Source of the DNA: Chelydra serpentina
Lineage: Eukaryota; Chordata; Testudines; Chelydridae
Length of the DNA: 64,000 nt
Assembly: GCA_037349315.1 (NCBI GenBank)
Contig: JBAIAC010000010.1
Span: forward strand, 34,760,001-34,824,000
Reading direction: 5' to 3'
Below are positions 52,601 through 64,000 of this stretch, one piece after another. Position 1 is the stretch's first letter, and every line of letters starts with the position of its first letter. The translations under genes and the position numbers were made by a program. Below the pieces are notes generated by a model, which saw only the letters and a list, made by a program, of their open reading frames with translations, made no database searches and was not told the DNA's origin.

Positions 52601-55600
52601 GAGCATCAGGCCTAGACCTCATGATAGAGAGAGGATATGGGCTCCCCTACCTATACCTCAGTAGAGCCACCATGAAGTGGTGGCTGAGACCCTTGTAACC
52701 AAGGGGGTGAAGGGATGTTTGTAGGGCCCTGACGACAACTAGGCAAAGGCCATATAGACTCTGGACAGAGAGCTGTGAGCCAGAAAGGGTGAAGGGTTTT
52801 GGGGAGCCTTTGCACAGTCAGCTTCTGCTGTTTCTAGGCTTCGTATCAAGCTATCCCTCAGACTTAACACAAAAATCATTTATTTTGTTTCCTTGTTTCT
52901 TCCTTCGGGAGTGGAAAAAAAATACATCCACAGAGAGAGTCATTCAAGAAATCCCAGGATTGCCCCTAAAGGCTTGTGATGCTCAGATGTGGATTCAGAA
53001 AGCTGATTATTCTCCTGCCGTGGGTCACTTGTAAATGACCACCCAGCTCGTTTCATCACTATCCTGCAAATCTCTTTATTCAACTTTCCTGATAAACAAC
53101 CACACAAAGTGATCTTAAAATAAAAGCCCATCAGGTGCTGACCAGATTAATCAATTGGTAACAGGCCCAACAGATGCTTGGTTGTTCCGATATAATGGCT
53201 ATATGTGCATATAACAAACCTGCCTTTCCTGCTGGTTTCTAGGGGTTGGCATCACACAATAATCATGACACTATTTCCAGCAGGGAGGGCATGTAATAGA
53301 CAGTGAAGGTTTTAAACGAGTCTGTGGCAAAGCAGGTGAACAGTTACTGAGACTACCACTAAGCAATGCTAAATGCTTAATACTGAACGAGCCATTCTGA
53401 TTATGGGGTATTTCCCAATATAACGAAATTTAAATGTGAAATCCATTTAGAATCCATTAAAATAAAACAACTTCTGCAGTAGCCTAACACAGTTACTGTT
53501 GCTCTAACACAAGAAAGTCTGCTTCAAGTTCAGTGACTATATAAATGGAGATGTAAGCTGTATGTCAGGAATAAGTATAACGTACCAAGTTAGAGCCCAA
53601 CTCTCATTTATGCTATGGGTCCTTGACACTGATGTGCCAGAACAGTGTCAAGAGACCTCGGTATAAATGGGAACCAAGACCTTAGTATTCAATGAGGTCC
53701 AAAGCAGGGGTAGCCTACACCAACTTGATATTCTCCCCCTCTCCCCCACCCACAAAAAACCCCAAAACACCTACCACCATTCTTGATCACTGCTATCTGG
53801 GCAACTGAAAGAGGAGAGGGAATCCAAGAGGACACCCAGGTTGCAAACTACATCAGAGGAGCAGATATGGTTCCAAATCTTCTGGTTAGCTTGCAAGTAC
53901 TACCTCTCTCCCCAATCATAACCAGGCCTAAAACTGAATTTATTAGGGTCAAGAAGATTTAGCAATTTCAACAAAGTTATACTAGGTATGAATTTGGCTC
54001 ATTGGAATTAGTACCATCTTAGTCAAGGGATCACTTTGGCCCTCAAAGCATTGAAGATGATGGGGGCATAAATTAAAAAGGAGACTTGTTTTATCTTGTA
54101 CCCTCCTGTGTTGCTTCCTCTACTTTTACCCTCTCACTATGTAAGTTGTGTTCATTTTGCACACCCACTGAATACCAAAACATTGCAATATCAAAGCATT
54201 TCATTTACACAAGATGTACATCTTACGCTATTGCTGAATTTGGCCAAAGACTTTTTTTTTTTAAATGTACTGACTTGAAGCTGCATTTTAGCTGAATTGG
54301 GTCCATGAATTTATTGTATTAGGAATGGGCAATTTGACCTTCTAATCATTCTCATCATGCATCACAAAATTTGGTGTTACTAGAGCAACTGTCCTCAGTT
54401 CTTTAAAGCAACTATCAGTTTTAAAATCCTTTCTGAAGGGCCAGTCCTGTCTTGACTCACTGCAGGTTCTCATATTCCCTTGTATAGCTCATTGTTTTGG
54501 TGGCATTGTGCCTTTACAACCTTGCAGATCAACCATATTACATTGCTGAAGTTTTGACAATGTAAAACGAATCATTAGCTAACAATTATCTGCACCGCAA
54601 ACATAGCAATGTTCTGACACACTGACATCTTGTGGTAAATTTAAAGTACCTTGGGATGGGGGGTGGGTGGGCAGATTGTATGTATGTTATAAACTTTTTG
54701 CATTAGACAACTGGAGCAGACATGCAAAGAAACTGCTCTGACACCTCACTCAGGGGATACAGCATCGCATTATATTACTGGAAGCAGGATTTAGTGTCCG
54801 GTATGGCAAGATGCAATGGCAGTAGCTGAAGTATGTATCAAACATTCCCCTTCCACCCTCCCACAAATTGTAACTACCGCCCTTGATTCCAGGCAGCTTA
54901 GCTGTTCCAGCAACCATCATTCTTCTTTTCTGCCCCAGATGTGCAAAGCCTCATACCCACCACTACAGTAACAAACACTTGTATTGTTTCTTAAAAATCT
55001 GTATGAATTTACCATACTCAGTACAGTATCTCAGAGACTTTAAGGCCAGAAGGAACCACCATTATCTTCACAGTATTATTCCAAAGCTAAAAAGCTTCAT
55101 TTAAAAGAAAACAGTGGAGGTTACTAAATGATAACAGTGCACTTATCTGTCACATCATTTAAAAGCAAGGAATTGAATCATTAAAGCAACATTAATCCTA
55201 CTCTCCTGCTGAGGCAAATCAGCAAAATGCAATCTTAGTTAGGTGCTTATTATGTATTATGGTAATGGTCGCTATTGAAATGAGATTTTTTTAGATGGGA
55301 TGGGGGAGGAGAGAAAACCGTGCTTTGCACATAAATAATACTTTTTCTTTTAAATGATTTAAAATCACTTTCAGAGGTAGGAAATCAACATAATTGGCCT
55401 AAGCACAGATATTTTGAAATAATTTCCATGAAGGCACAGAAGTCTATTGGATGAGATGTGGATCTGTTGTTTCAGAGGGCCCCGGTTCTGTTCCTTTCTC
55501 TAATCTAGACTTCCTACATAACCTTTGGTAAGTCACTGAAACTCAGTTTAGTAACTTCCCTTACAGTAAAATCGCCTTGAAAACTCATGTGCTGACTATA

Positions 55601-58600
55601 TTTAAAGAAAACAGATATGCAACATTTTCCCCTCTCCTTTGTGAGTAGTTTTTGGCCCAATTCAGATACTGTTGATATCAATGGACAACATGTTTGGCTT
55701 TGACTTCAGTGAGATCTGGATAGATCACTGTAAGATATCTATCTGTTTGAGTCTGATACTCACTATAGGTTGGTTCCCTGTCTAAAACATACAGGTTCTT
55801 TTGTAGTTGACAGCTAATAGCAATCTTGCTTTATCAATGGTGGTAGAGGCATGTTTTTGGAAATGTAAGACCCAGGTACGAACCGCTCCTGACTATCTAG
55901 GTTGTGAGACCTAACTATGGAGGGGTACTGCCCCTCCCTGGAGGCTACAACACCAGTCTCATTAGAAGAGTGATTTTGATCTCTCTTTTAGCTTTAAAAT
56001 GCTCATGTTTTCAAGTCTTCCTTGAAAATAAAAATAAACCCCAAAATTTTGTAACTTCATATTCTGAATTTCTGTTTTTTCTTCTCCCTCCTTTTTTCTC
56101 ATGAATACAATCAGAATAAATATGCTGTCTCCCCCAACCCCCTGCTCTTTTTGCTACTTGGTAACTTTTCAAAGCTTTCTCACCTGTGGAAAAATTAGAG
56201 TGGCAAGAGGAAAAAAAAATGAAAGAGGGGAATAAAAACCCTGGACATCGTTCATTGTACTGCAATTTTAGGGGAAGGGGGAGAAAAACATAAAAAAATT
56301 TCACTTAAGGAATATAGTACTCTTTAGGTTAATAGATTAAAATGTCCCTGTCTAAAATGTTTGCAGAATATTTGAGTCCCTTGATTTGCGCCCCCTCCCC
56401 GAGTGAGGAGAATATCACATCCCCCAACTCAATATTTTAAACTTAGGTAACTATGGACAGTGGCTCATGCAACAGTCAGTTTTCAAGTCCAAGAATAGAA
56501 AAGTGTTTACGAGTTTACTGTTATTTGAAAACAAGACCCAATTCTCTATCAATTAGGCCAGTTAAGGCAGACACATGGTTGTGGAGAATGTCTATCACTG
56601 ACCTCCTCCAACCTTCAGTATTCTACACTGTAACAGGGTTGGTTGCCACCTGTGTTCTCCGATAGCTCAGAAGTATCCTACCTCAGTTTCCCTTCTTGGT
56701 TCCTCAATGACTAAAAAACAAACAAACACACCACCCTTACACAAGTCCAACAATAACCCTTCTTGAGGTGTGCTTTCATCAACATAAAATTCAAACAAAC
56801 ACCCTCCTTCCTGAGATACAGTCTCTTCCTGCTTTGAGTCACTGGAGAAGACACAAGGTCTGGCCTGCCTTCTTTGCCACTTCCCAAAAAGCAAAACAAA
56901 ACCTCTAGCCAGAGCCAGGACTTTCTACCCAGCTACATCTCCCTTCCTCAGAGACTAGTGCAGGAGACTCTCTCATATCCAACCCCCTTCTGGCTGTCCA
57001 CACACTTCTGTTTTTCCACTGCCAGAGATCAGGTTTAATCACCTGATCATTTGTCATATGATGTAATACATTCTCTTCACCTGGGGCACAGAATCAGCTG
57101 CATCACAGGTGAGCTGAGAAATATCTTCCTTTAGAAGGGACGTCCACTCTCATATCTTTAGAACCAAGGGGAAATTCACACAAGCTGGGTTTTTGTGTGT
57201 TGGGGGGGGCTGTTTTTTTTGGGGGGGGGGGAGCACACAAAGAAATGTTAGAATTCAAAATGGAGGTAGTTGTTTGTTTTTTTTAATAGTGACCCAACTC
57301 AAAGACATTGATACATTTTCATCAGACTTTGCAGAAACATTCTTCTTTACCTTCAGAAGAAGTCTGGCAGTTTTCAGGATAAACATATTTTTCCAAGCCA
57401 AAGTTATAGAATTGCTAAACAGAGTTTTAATGAAAGCAAGTTGCACTCATGACTATGAAGAGTCTGCTTCCTTTCTAAAATACATCTAACATTTTCATTA
57501 AGTGTGCTTTCTTTCACACCCTCATCTTAAAAGTTATCCAAGTCCACAGTTGTAAATTTGACATTTGCTGTTTCAAAGCTGGTGTGCCTGGAGACAGCTG
57601 TAATAGTGTTATTGTGTAACTCAGTCTGCTGGTTTGCAGCCCAGTTTGTTATTCGGATGTTTGATGCTGTACCCATGCTATGTTCAATTAGTGATCACTG
57701 GGAACAGGATACTTGACAGAAAGGAAGTTATTAGACAGTGTCAGGTTTTAACATCTAGGTTTGAAGATGGTAATCTGATTTAGTATGTAACTATGCTAAG
57801 GCATGAAAATAGTTAGCAATTTTAATTCTGCTTTGCATGTATGAATGATGTCTATTCTTACAGAAGTGAAGACAAAATAAGAGGGTGGACAAAACCCTAG
57901 TGTAATGAAACAGAAGAGGAGTCTATCTCATGGGTTTCTCCCAGAAGCAGATAATGCATTTATCAGATCATTTTTACTATTCTTCATGGAAATATAAATC
58001 ATTATACAAGACGGATCAAAGGAAGCTATTTTCTAATACTGTGTGGGTAGGAATGGACTATTGAGAACCAGAAAAGATTAATCTCTAAACAATCCTGATC
58101 TATCATGAATCTTACAGATCCTGGGAACTGCTTTGTTTGGTGGGGGATTTTGTTTGGTTGTTTTTTGGAGGGGAGGGGGGGAAAGAATAGGTAACCTCCA
58201 GGTCTCTCTTCCTATCCTCTTTCTAGTCTTTTATTCACCTTCTAAAGCCTGCACCTCCCATTCCTTTCCACATCCTATCAAAAATGGGAGATTCTGCTAG
58301 CCAGGGAGTGAAAAACAAGTTCAGGACCCAACCTCAAATTTCCAAAGGCCAGTGAGCCAGCCCCTTGGAACTTCGTCTTGAAAGGTTTTCAAATGCTCGT
58401 TATGTAAATTACCATCTAAAAATCCACCCCCCCTTTCATAATAGTGTTGTACAGGAATGTTTTATTCTACCTGTACTATAAAGGTTTCTGCTGCAACTGA
58501 CATTAGGGGAGACTAAGTAAGTCCTATATCTTATTTATAGTATTTCTAATTATGTATGCATTAAGTGACAGTTGCACTTAGATGTGCTTTAGGCTAGTTT

Positions 58601-59024
58601 CCTATTCTACTAACTGTGTGTTTTTGCAAGTTGGCTTCAGTTATTTCAAGGAGCTGAGCTGGACATACTAATATATACCCCCCACACAGTCAGGACAGAT
58701 TCAGAATGGCAACATCAATCTGCATAGAGGCTACCAGCATTAAAAAGGTACTCAAATACTGCTCCAGGTATATATCCAGTAGCCAAGATTCCAAGCAATG
58801 TATATCTTGTGGGTATCTTTTTATCCTATTGTAGGTCAATTATGGTGTTTTGACCCTTACTACCATCCCCCAATCTTGTCAGATATATTTTTGATATTCA
58901 CCAATCTGGGCCATTCAGATCTTTAGTCACAAAATTCTTTGCCTCACCAGAATTGACCCTAGGTTTTGCAAGGCCCTTTCCATTGACTTATGTCCCACCT
59001 AAACTTAACCCCAGGTGCCTGGGT
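52601..59024. other. 6.4-kb stretch with no recognised repeats or genes
   Basis: Only small patches stand out: a 3'-CR1-like GACTTTAAGGCCAGAAGGAA at about 55037, G/T homopolymer runs at 57201-57231, a G/T-rich patch at 58139-58182, and scattered poly-T runs. None of the open frames has a recognisable domain or splice context. Compared with the rest of the window this region is notably poor in transposons. Confidence 0.5.
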
Positions 59025-59108
59025 TCATAGAATCATAGAATATCAGGGTTGGAAGGGACCTTAGGAGGTCATCTAGTCCAACCCCCTGCTCAAAGCAGGA
59101 CCAATCCT
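59025..59108 (-). mobile_element. CR1 3' tail fragment (84 bp)
   Basis: Complement of the CR1 tail: ATAGAATCATAGAATATCAG, GGTTGGAAGGGACCTTAGGA, CCCCCTGCTCAAAGCAGGAC. The tail is nearly identical to that of the SINE at 61792-61967, but no tRNA-related part is present. Confidence 0.85.
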
Positions 59109-60639
59109 GTCAGATAGGAGGCATAATGACCACATTTTGCTTTGGGGGTATGCAAGGAGAAGAGGTAATGCTTCCCACATAGTCGTACCAGTGCTCACCC
59201 CTGAGACAATAAGAATTTCAAAATGTATAGATAAGAATGTAACTCATGGTGTGACATCCTGAACCATTGATATCAATAGGAATTGTGCAACCCCACTGAA
59301 ATCGGTGGGGATAGTGCAAGTGTAACAAAGCAGAATTTGGACCATTATATGCAATTACTAAATCATACCAGTATAACTTTTGACATCAAACTTAAATCCT
59401 ACTTAAGTAGTGTATGGATGGGCCTTGTGAATGCCCTCTGCACAAAGGAGAATCTTATCCTTAGTGCTCAGTTATTGACAACAGTAGCTTTTGGGTTGCT
59501 TTCGTTACTTTCTTGGGGCAATCTAATTATTGTGCACACCACACATATGGGAAACTACTTTTTTTTGTACCATATACAAAATATGGGTAAATGTGACCTA
59601 CTAAGACTTAGGCTCCTAAATCACTTCAGTGCTTTGGAAAGTTTTACCCTAAGTCTCATTGACTTTCAATGGGATGAGGCCCTTGTTTACATGGGAAAGT
59701 TTTCCAGGTATAATGATATTGTTACAGATATAACCATCCCCCCCACCCCCGCATAGGCACTCTTATTCCTGTGTAAGAGTGGCTTTTCCTCCTTTCCTAA
59801 GAGATACAAGTTAAAAGCCAAAACAGGAATTTCCCCACCAGAGAGAGAACTGTATCAGTTTAAATTCACACCTTAGGTTATACCAAAAATTCCCATGTAG
59901 ATTCCTAACTCACTTGGGAAAAAAATTGAAAAGCACCCTCAAATCTGCTATTAGAAAGATACTACACAAAAGTATGTATTTAAGAGAAGAGGTTTGTAGT
60001 CTTCCCTGACAATTCAATTGTACTCTAATAAAAGAGTACCAGGAGTGTTCTGTTGGTTCCGTATGTTTCTTACCAATTCCATACTTTGGGTATTCTGTCA
60101 ATCATTTCGCCATCCCCACCACAAACACAGCAATGGTACTTGTTCTCAGAGAGGATGTATTCCATGATAGTTTGAAGTTTAAAAGTTAACTTGTACTTTT
60201 AAGGCATTTTCTGAGTCCTCCAAAAGCATCTACAGTTTTGCTTAGGGAAAAAGTAATTTTTGTTAATAAACCATGTCACAATACAAATTGTTTGTATTGC
60301 TGCAGTATTTCACATAGATAGATCCACTCTGGCTGATCAAAAGCCTTTTCAGCATCTTGTTAAGTTATTCTGGGGAAAAATGGGCCAAGATGCAATGACA
60401 TCTAGCAAATGCAATATATTTGCCACGGAACATCATTTAGGTATAAAACTAGTTAGATCATTATGTATTAGTGAAGTGACCACTTCCCCAAATGTTATTT
60501 ATTTTTAAAATATGAACAAAATCCTACCTAAAAAAGCAATATTAATCTATAGGAGGCAGAGTTTATTGGGGCCTCTCCTTTCTTTGGAGGAAAAGAAGTA
60601 ATGTTAACAAGTCTCCATGCTGCGGTGTATTATTATTTA
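59109..60639. other. No recognised gene
   Basis: Contains a palindromic CCCCACTGAAATCGGTGGGG at 59291-59310 but no supported gene. The 157-codon frame at 59283-59756 starts inside that repeat at a non-ATG codon. Confidence 0.5.
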
Positions 60640-60913
60640 GGGGTTATACTGTACTAGTGCTGAGAGACCCCAACCAGAACTAGCACAGCACAGTGCTGGG
60701 TGCTAACTGACACACAGTAAGTGGCAATTCCTCCCCAAAGATCTTATAGTCTAGATAGACAAGAAAAACAAAGGATGGAGGGGGAAAAACGGCAAGTCAC
60801 TTTATCTCCGAGCCTAACATCACCCAACAGGCTGGTGGGAGATCTGGGAATAGAGCTTTGGTCTGCTGGGTCCCAGTCCAGTGCTCTGTTCACTAGACCC
60901 ATATTGCTCTCCC
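60640..60913 (-). repeat. MIR/CORE-SINE type repeat, long copy
   Basis: Blocks GTGCTGGGTGCTAACTGACA, AAGATCTTATAGTCTAGATA, GACAAGAAAAACAAAGGATG, AAGTCACTTTATCTCC, CAGTCCAGTGCTCTGTTCAC follow the order of the amniote MIR-type repeat also seen at 6225-6432, here with more of its other half preserved. Confidence 0.65.
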
Positions 60914-61791
60914 ACGTTTTTCATATTATGATATGTGAAGAGCCACAAACTTTTTTTTCAGCAGTGATGGAATACTAGCTGCAGCTAACATCCTAATCTA
61001 GCATATGTTGTTTGAACTCTAGACCTCTCCCTGAAATGTCCTCTTTATTGTACCTCTGTCCCCTGCCCTCCATAGAAAGAACACGAATGAATACCAACCT
61101 TTATAATTGACCTACTGCACAATGAACAGGGCTGATGAGGACTTTGACAGCTGATATATGTTCAATAACTGCCCTGCAGTCATTTATTAACATTTTGGTC
61201 AATGCTCATTCAGTAAATTTACTCCAGGAAATCCTTCTATTCACTCACAATCTCCAGAGGTGGATGAGCTGGGTGTGGGTACAGTTAACTGAGCTCAGGA
61301 AAGTTGTGTACTCTGAAGACTGATGCTCCTGCTGAAAAAAAAAATCTTCTAGGAATGCTAAAAATATCACTCTTATCCTGTGTCTTTGGCTTCACCAGTG
61401 ACATGTACGCTCTCGCTCACAGGAGGCTGAACACACTCACTCCACTAGGTTTCCCTCACTTCTCTCTCACATACCTCACCCTTATATTTTGGTCTTCACA
61501 GTTAGACCACTTCTAAAAGAATAGTGTGAGGAATTGTGGTGCTCATAGCCATAATGGGGGAGACCTCTGTGCATAGATCTCCCCATCCTGCATGAAAGGG
61601 AGTTTCAGTCACCTCTACAGCATCAGCCCCCACCCCACCACACAGAGACCTCTCTCTGCTTGCCTGGTGAGCTGCACAGGGGAAAGGTGGGGGAACTGGC
61701 AGGCTGAAAATCCACTCCCTGTGCTAAATGCCAGGTTTGAGGATAAGGTGTTGCACCCTTTTTCCACCAACCCCGCTCGGACAATATTGTG
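60914..61791. other. No recognisable feature
   Basis: No gene or named repeat seen. Confidence 0.45.
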
Positions 61792-61967
61792 AAATCATAG
61801 AATATCAGGGTTGGAAGGGACCTTAGTAGGTCATCTAGTCCAACCCCCTGCTCAAAGCAGGACCAATCCCCAATTTTTGCCCCAGATCCCCAAATGACCC
61901 CCTCAAGGATTGAACTCATAACCCTGGGTTTAGCAGGCCAATGCTCAAACCACTGAGCTATCCCTCC
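61792..61967 (-). mobile_element. tRNA-derived SINE with CR1 tail (Cry-like)
   Basis: On the minus strand the 5' part reads GGGATAGCTCAGTGGTTTGA then GCATTGGCCTGCTAAACCCA, a tRNA-like head with an A box (TAGCTCAGTGG) and a B box (GAGTTCAATCC, near 61907-61917). A unique linker follows, then a CR1-type tail ending TTGGAAGG complement and ATTCTATGATTTC. Tortoise/turtle Cry SINEs have exactly this architecture; sharing the CR1 3' tail is how they borrow CR1 reverse transcriptase. Full-length, about 175 bp. Confidence 0.92.
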
Positions 61968-62073
61968 CCCCCTAGGGAAATCTGCACAGGAGTACCCTGC
62001 GAGAGATTTCCTCTCACAAAATCCATTGAAGGGAGCGCTACTGCAGCAGGGTCAAGCTGACCCTATATTCTTG
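61968..62073. other. No recognisable feature
   Basis: Short spacer between the SINE and the Penelope-like tail. Confidence 0.4.
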
Positions 62074-62182
62074 TATCAGAGGGGTTAGTCTGTAGCCATA
62101 AAAACAACGAAGAGTCTGGTGGCACCTTAAAGATTAACAGATTTATTTGGGCATAAGCTTTCATGGGTAAAAAAACCCACTT
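62074..62182 (-). mobile_element. Penelope-like element 3' tail fragment
   Basis: Minus-sense tail: plus strand TATCAGAGGGGTTAGTCTGT, AACAACGAAGAGTCTGGTGG, GATTTATTTGGGCATAAGC, TTTCATGGGTAAAAAAACCC. It belongs to the same subfamily as the dimer at 46121-46333 (AAATAAATCTG variant) rather than the one at 63300 (CAATACCTCTG variant). Confidence 0.85.
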
Positions 62183-63170
62183 CACAAAAATATTTATAAA
62201 TATATCCACACACACAAAACAAAGCTTTTTATTAGTGGGGAATAAACTTGTACAGATAAAAACAGGCCTAAATCTTCACCCTGGACTGAAAGCGAGCCCA
62301 ACCTTTTAGAGATTCCAAACTTAAGTGTAGTAAGGTTGTTCAGTTGTTTTCATCTCCTCACACATCTGCACTTCCAGGTTCTAGCCAGGAATAGAAAGAA
62401 AGTACATAGATAGGACAAAACAAAATTGGAAGCTCTTTCCCTTCAGCTCCTGGTATATTTTGTGTCACAGGGGATCCCCATTTCCCCCCACTCCCAAGGA
62501 AGTCACCAACAAGATACAAATATGCTTTACAGGATTAGAGAGAATGTGGAGTGTATTAGAATTACACTTGCATAAAACAGACAACATTTTCAGAATTTCA
62601 TTTTGCAGCAGGAAGAAAGCCTGCTCAAAGACAAATTTCCATTACAGAGAGAAGGTAAACCGTAAGTAATGAGTAAGCATCACTCTGCTCAGATACATGT
62701 TTTTGCATCATACTATGTAGCTTTACACTGGCTTATAAAATATCCTTTTTGGGTAGATCTATGTGTAATGTTTAGAGCTGGTTGAAAAAGGGTTAAATTC
62801 TGAGTGAAAGTTTTACTAATTTAGAAAAATGTCCCTTGTCATTGAACATTTTCAAAATATGAAGTTTTTAATTGAGCTTTAATATTTTGTGACTAGTATT
62901 TTCATGTTAAGCAGTCATTAACAATCCTATGGGAAATACGGTGACTCAGATTCATATGATGATCCATTCATTTGTAGTGCAAAGTAGATAGAGTCAGGCT
63001 ACAAATGGTCTGTGGAGAGATCCTCTTACAGAGGGGGACTCCCTACTGGTATAAAACTGGTGGAGACAGCAGAACTGCCTACTTGTGCCAGCCACCTCTC
63101 TCCAGTGTATGTCGGGGGTAGGCTGGAGCAGAGCAGGGCACAGATGTCACACTGGTTCTTCAATACTGCA
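62183..63170. other. No recognised gene; possible repeat start at 62772
   Basis: Unassigned. TTTAGAGCTGGTTGAAAAA at 62772 resembles the terminus of an interspersed repeat whose opposite end may be at about 20370, but the element cannot be delimited here. Confidence 0.4.
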
Positions 63171-63285
63171 AATTTATAAATTATGGAGATCAGATCTTCT
63201 AGGCTGAGCTCCTGCTTAACACAGGCCATAGGATTTCCCTGAATTTATTCTTATTTGAATTAGAGCATATATTTTGGATAAAGAT
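63171..63285 (-). mobile_element. CR1 3' fragment
   Basis: Complement of a CR1 3' end: AGATCAGATCTTCTAGGCTG, GAGCTCCTGCTTAACACAGG, CCATAGGATTTCCCTGAATT. It lies directly next to the Penelope-like element. Confidence 0.7.
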
Positions 63286-63299
63286 CAAGCTAGATTTAA

Positions 63300-64000
63300 G
63301 TATCAGAGGGGTAGCCGTGTTAGTCTGGATCTGTAGAAGCGACAAAGGGTCCTGTGGCACCTTATAGACTAACAGAGGTATTGAAGCATAAGCTTTCGTG
63401 GGTGAATACCCACTTCTTCGGATGCAAGCAGTGGAAATGTCCAGGGGCAGATATAAATATGCAGGGAAGAGTCAGGCTAGAGATAACGAGGTTAGTTTAA
63501 TCAGGGAGGGTGAGGCCCTCTTCTAGCAGTTGAGGTGTGAACACCAAGGGAGGAGAAACTGCTTTTGTAGTTGGCTAGCCATTCATAGTCTTTGTTTAAT
63601 CCTGAGCTGATGGTGTCAAATTTGCAAATGAACTGAAGCTCTACAGTTTCTCTTTGAAGTCTGGTCCTGAAGTTTTTTTGCTGCAGGATGGCTACCTTTA
63701 AATCTGCTATTGTGTGTCCAGGGAGATTGACGTGCTCTCCTACAGGCTTTTGTATATTGCCATTCCTTATATCTGATTTGTGTCCATTTATCCTTTTGCG
63801 TAAGGACTGTCCAGTTTCGCCGATGTACATAGCAGAGGGGCATTGCTGGTACATTATGGCGTATATTACATTGGTGGATGTGCAGGTGAATGAACCGGTG
63901 ATGGTGTGGCTGATCTGATTAGGTCCTGTGAAGGTGTCCCTGGTGTAGATATGTGAGCAAAGTTGGCATCGAGGTTTGTTGCATGGATTGGTTCCTGAGT
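63300..64000 (-). mobile_element. Penelope-like element, 3' part (runs off window)
   Basis: Minus-strand element whose 3' end is at 63300 (plus strand TATCAGAGGGGTAGCCGTGT). The 3' UTR (63300-63500) holds ACCCACGAAAGC complement and CAATACCTCTG complement blocks, and the coding region with a GIY-YIG domain runs from 63501 to the window's end. The RT domain would lie beyond the right edge. The tail matches the fragment at 5861-6007. Confidence 0.88.
63501..63998 (-). CDS. Penelope-like GIY-YIG endonuclease domain (partial, 5' end outside window)
   Basis: An uninterrupted minus-strand frame of about 165 codons from the window edge to TGA at 63501-63503. In Penelope-like elements this C-terminal domain nicks target DNA for insertion after the reverse transcriptase. 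From the edge: a Cys-rich linker NPCNKPRCQLCSH, as found upstream of the endonuclease in this class, then the GIY-YIG core. Here the first motif is degenerate (VIYAI) and the second reads MYIGETG, followed by SLRKRINGHKSDI with the conserved Arg and His, then EHVNLPGH and ETVELQFICKFDTI near the end. No lesion is visible in this part, so the insertion may be fairly recent. The start and the RT cannot be judged. Confidence 0.82.
   Translation of the reverse strand, partial: SGTNPCNKPRCQLCSHIYTRDTFTGPNQISHTITGSFTCTSTNVIYAIMYQQCPSAMYIGETGQSLRKRINGHKSDIRNGNIQKPVGEHVNLPGHTIADLKVAILQQKNFRTRLQRETVELQFICKFDTISSGLNKDYEWLANYKSSFSSLGVHTSTARRGPHPP

Noticed and set aside
59283..59756. 157-codon plus-strand frame with a hydrophobic stretch
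   Set aside because: Begins at a non-ATG codon inside a palindromic repeat, has no recognisable domain, and no splice or promoter context. Chance is the simplest explanation.
1..64000. Host protein-coding exons, tRNA, rRNA or snRNA genes
   Set aside because: I looked for recognisable protein motifs outside transposons and for tRNA A/B boxes and found only the SINE head at about 61890-61967. The window appears intergenic or intronic.

Overview
The window is a piece of vertebrate, almost certainly turtle (Testudines), genomic DNA. I recognise no host protein exon, rRNA or tRNA gene. What can be supported is a dense, nested set of transposable elements set in long stretches of sequence I cannot name. 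The turtle assignment rests on several CR1 LINE subfamilies with the CR1 3' tails typical of sauropsids, a tRNA-derived SINE whose 3' end is a CR1 tail (the tortoise Cry-type arrangement), Penelope-like elements, hAT and PIF/Harbinger DNA transposons, and old MIR/CORE-SINE fragments. The species is inferred, not read from the sequence.

Layout. 1-13.8 kb: a CR1 (minus, 1.63-3.07 kb), a hAT MITE (3.75 kb), a Penelope-like tail (5.9 kb), a MIR, a plus-strand CR1 split by a 690-bp solo LTR (6.64-8.99 kb), another CR1 (10.8-11.5 kb), a Harbinger-type MITE (11.8 kb) and a 1.4-kb G-rich minisatellite-bearing repeat (12.3-13.7 kb). 13.8-24.3 kb: CR1 fragments, a distinct non-LTR retrotransposon relic (15.1-15.85 kb), two copies of one hAT family (18.3 and 22.06 kb, the second inside a CR1), and a CR1 tail inserted into another CR1 (23.7 kb). 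26.21-31.04 kb: a nearly full-length 4.83-kb PIF/Harbinger transposon carrying a two-exon Myb/SANT-like DNA-binding gene (plus) and a convergent DDE transposase gene (minus), both disabled, and a further open antisense reading frame inside the Myb gene's intron. 34.85-44.29 kb: a decayed Ty3/Gypsy LTR retrotransposon with recognisable LTRs, gag, protease, RT, RNase H and integrase remnants. It hosts a hAT element, another insertion in its 5' LTR, and an opposite-strand LTR retroelement with a 777-bp LTR, primer-binding site and gag-like remnant. 45.5-49 kb: a hAT MITE, an inverted Penelope-like dimer with a 12-bp target duplication, a 1.04-kb solo LTR directly beside it, and another hAT MITE. 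49.76-52.6 kb: a CR1 that keeps part of ORF1 (zinc-finger and SGNH-esterase remnants) fused by an internal deletion to the 3' half of ORF2. 52.6-59 kb is unusually free of recognisable repeats. 59-64 kb: a CR1 tail, a MIR-type repeat, the tRNA-SINE, a Penelope-like tail, and at the right edge the 3' part of a Penelope-like element with an uninterrupted GIY-YIG endonuclease frame that runs off the window.

How the parts relate. The elements illustrate partnerships rather than a host pathway: the Harbinger transposase with its Myb-like partner, and SINEs that borrow the CR1 tail for mobilisation. Nesting gives relative ages: host CR1 copies are older than the LTR, hAT and CR1 insertions within them, and the Gypsy element is older than its inserts. 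Boundaries given to the base are those set by visible TIRs, TG..CA ends or target duplications; the other ends are approximate.
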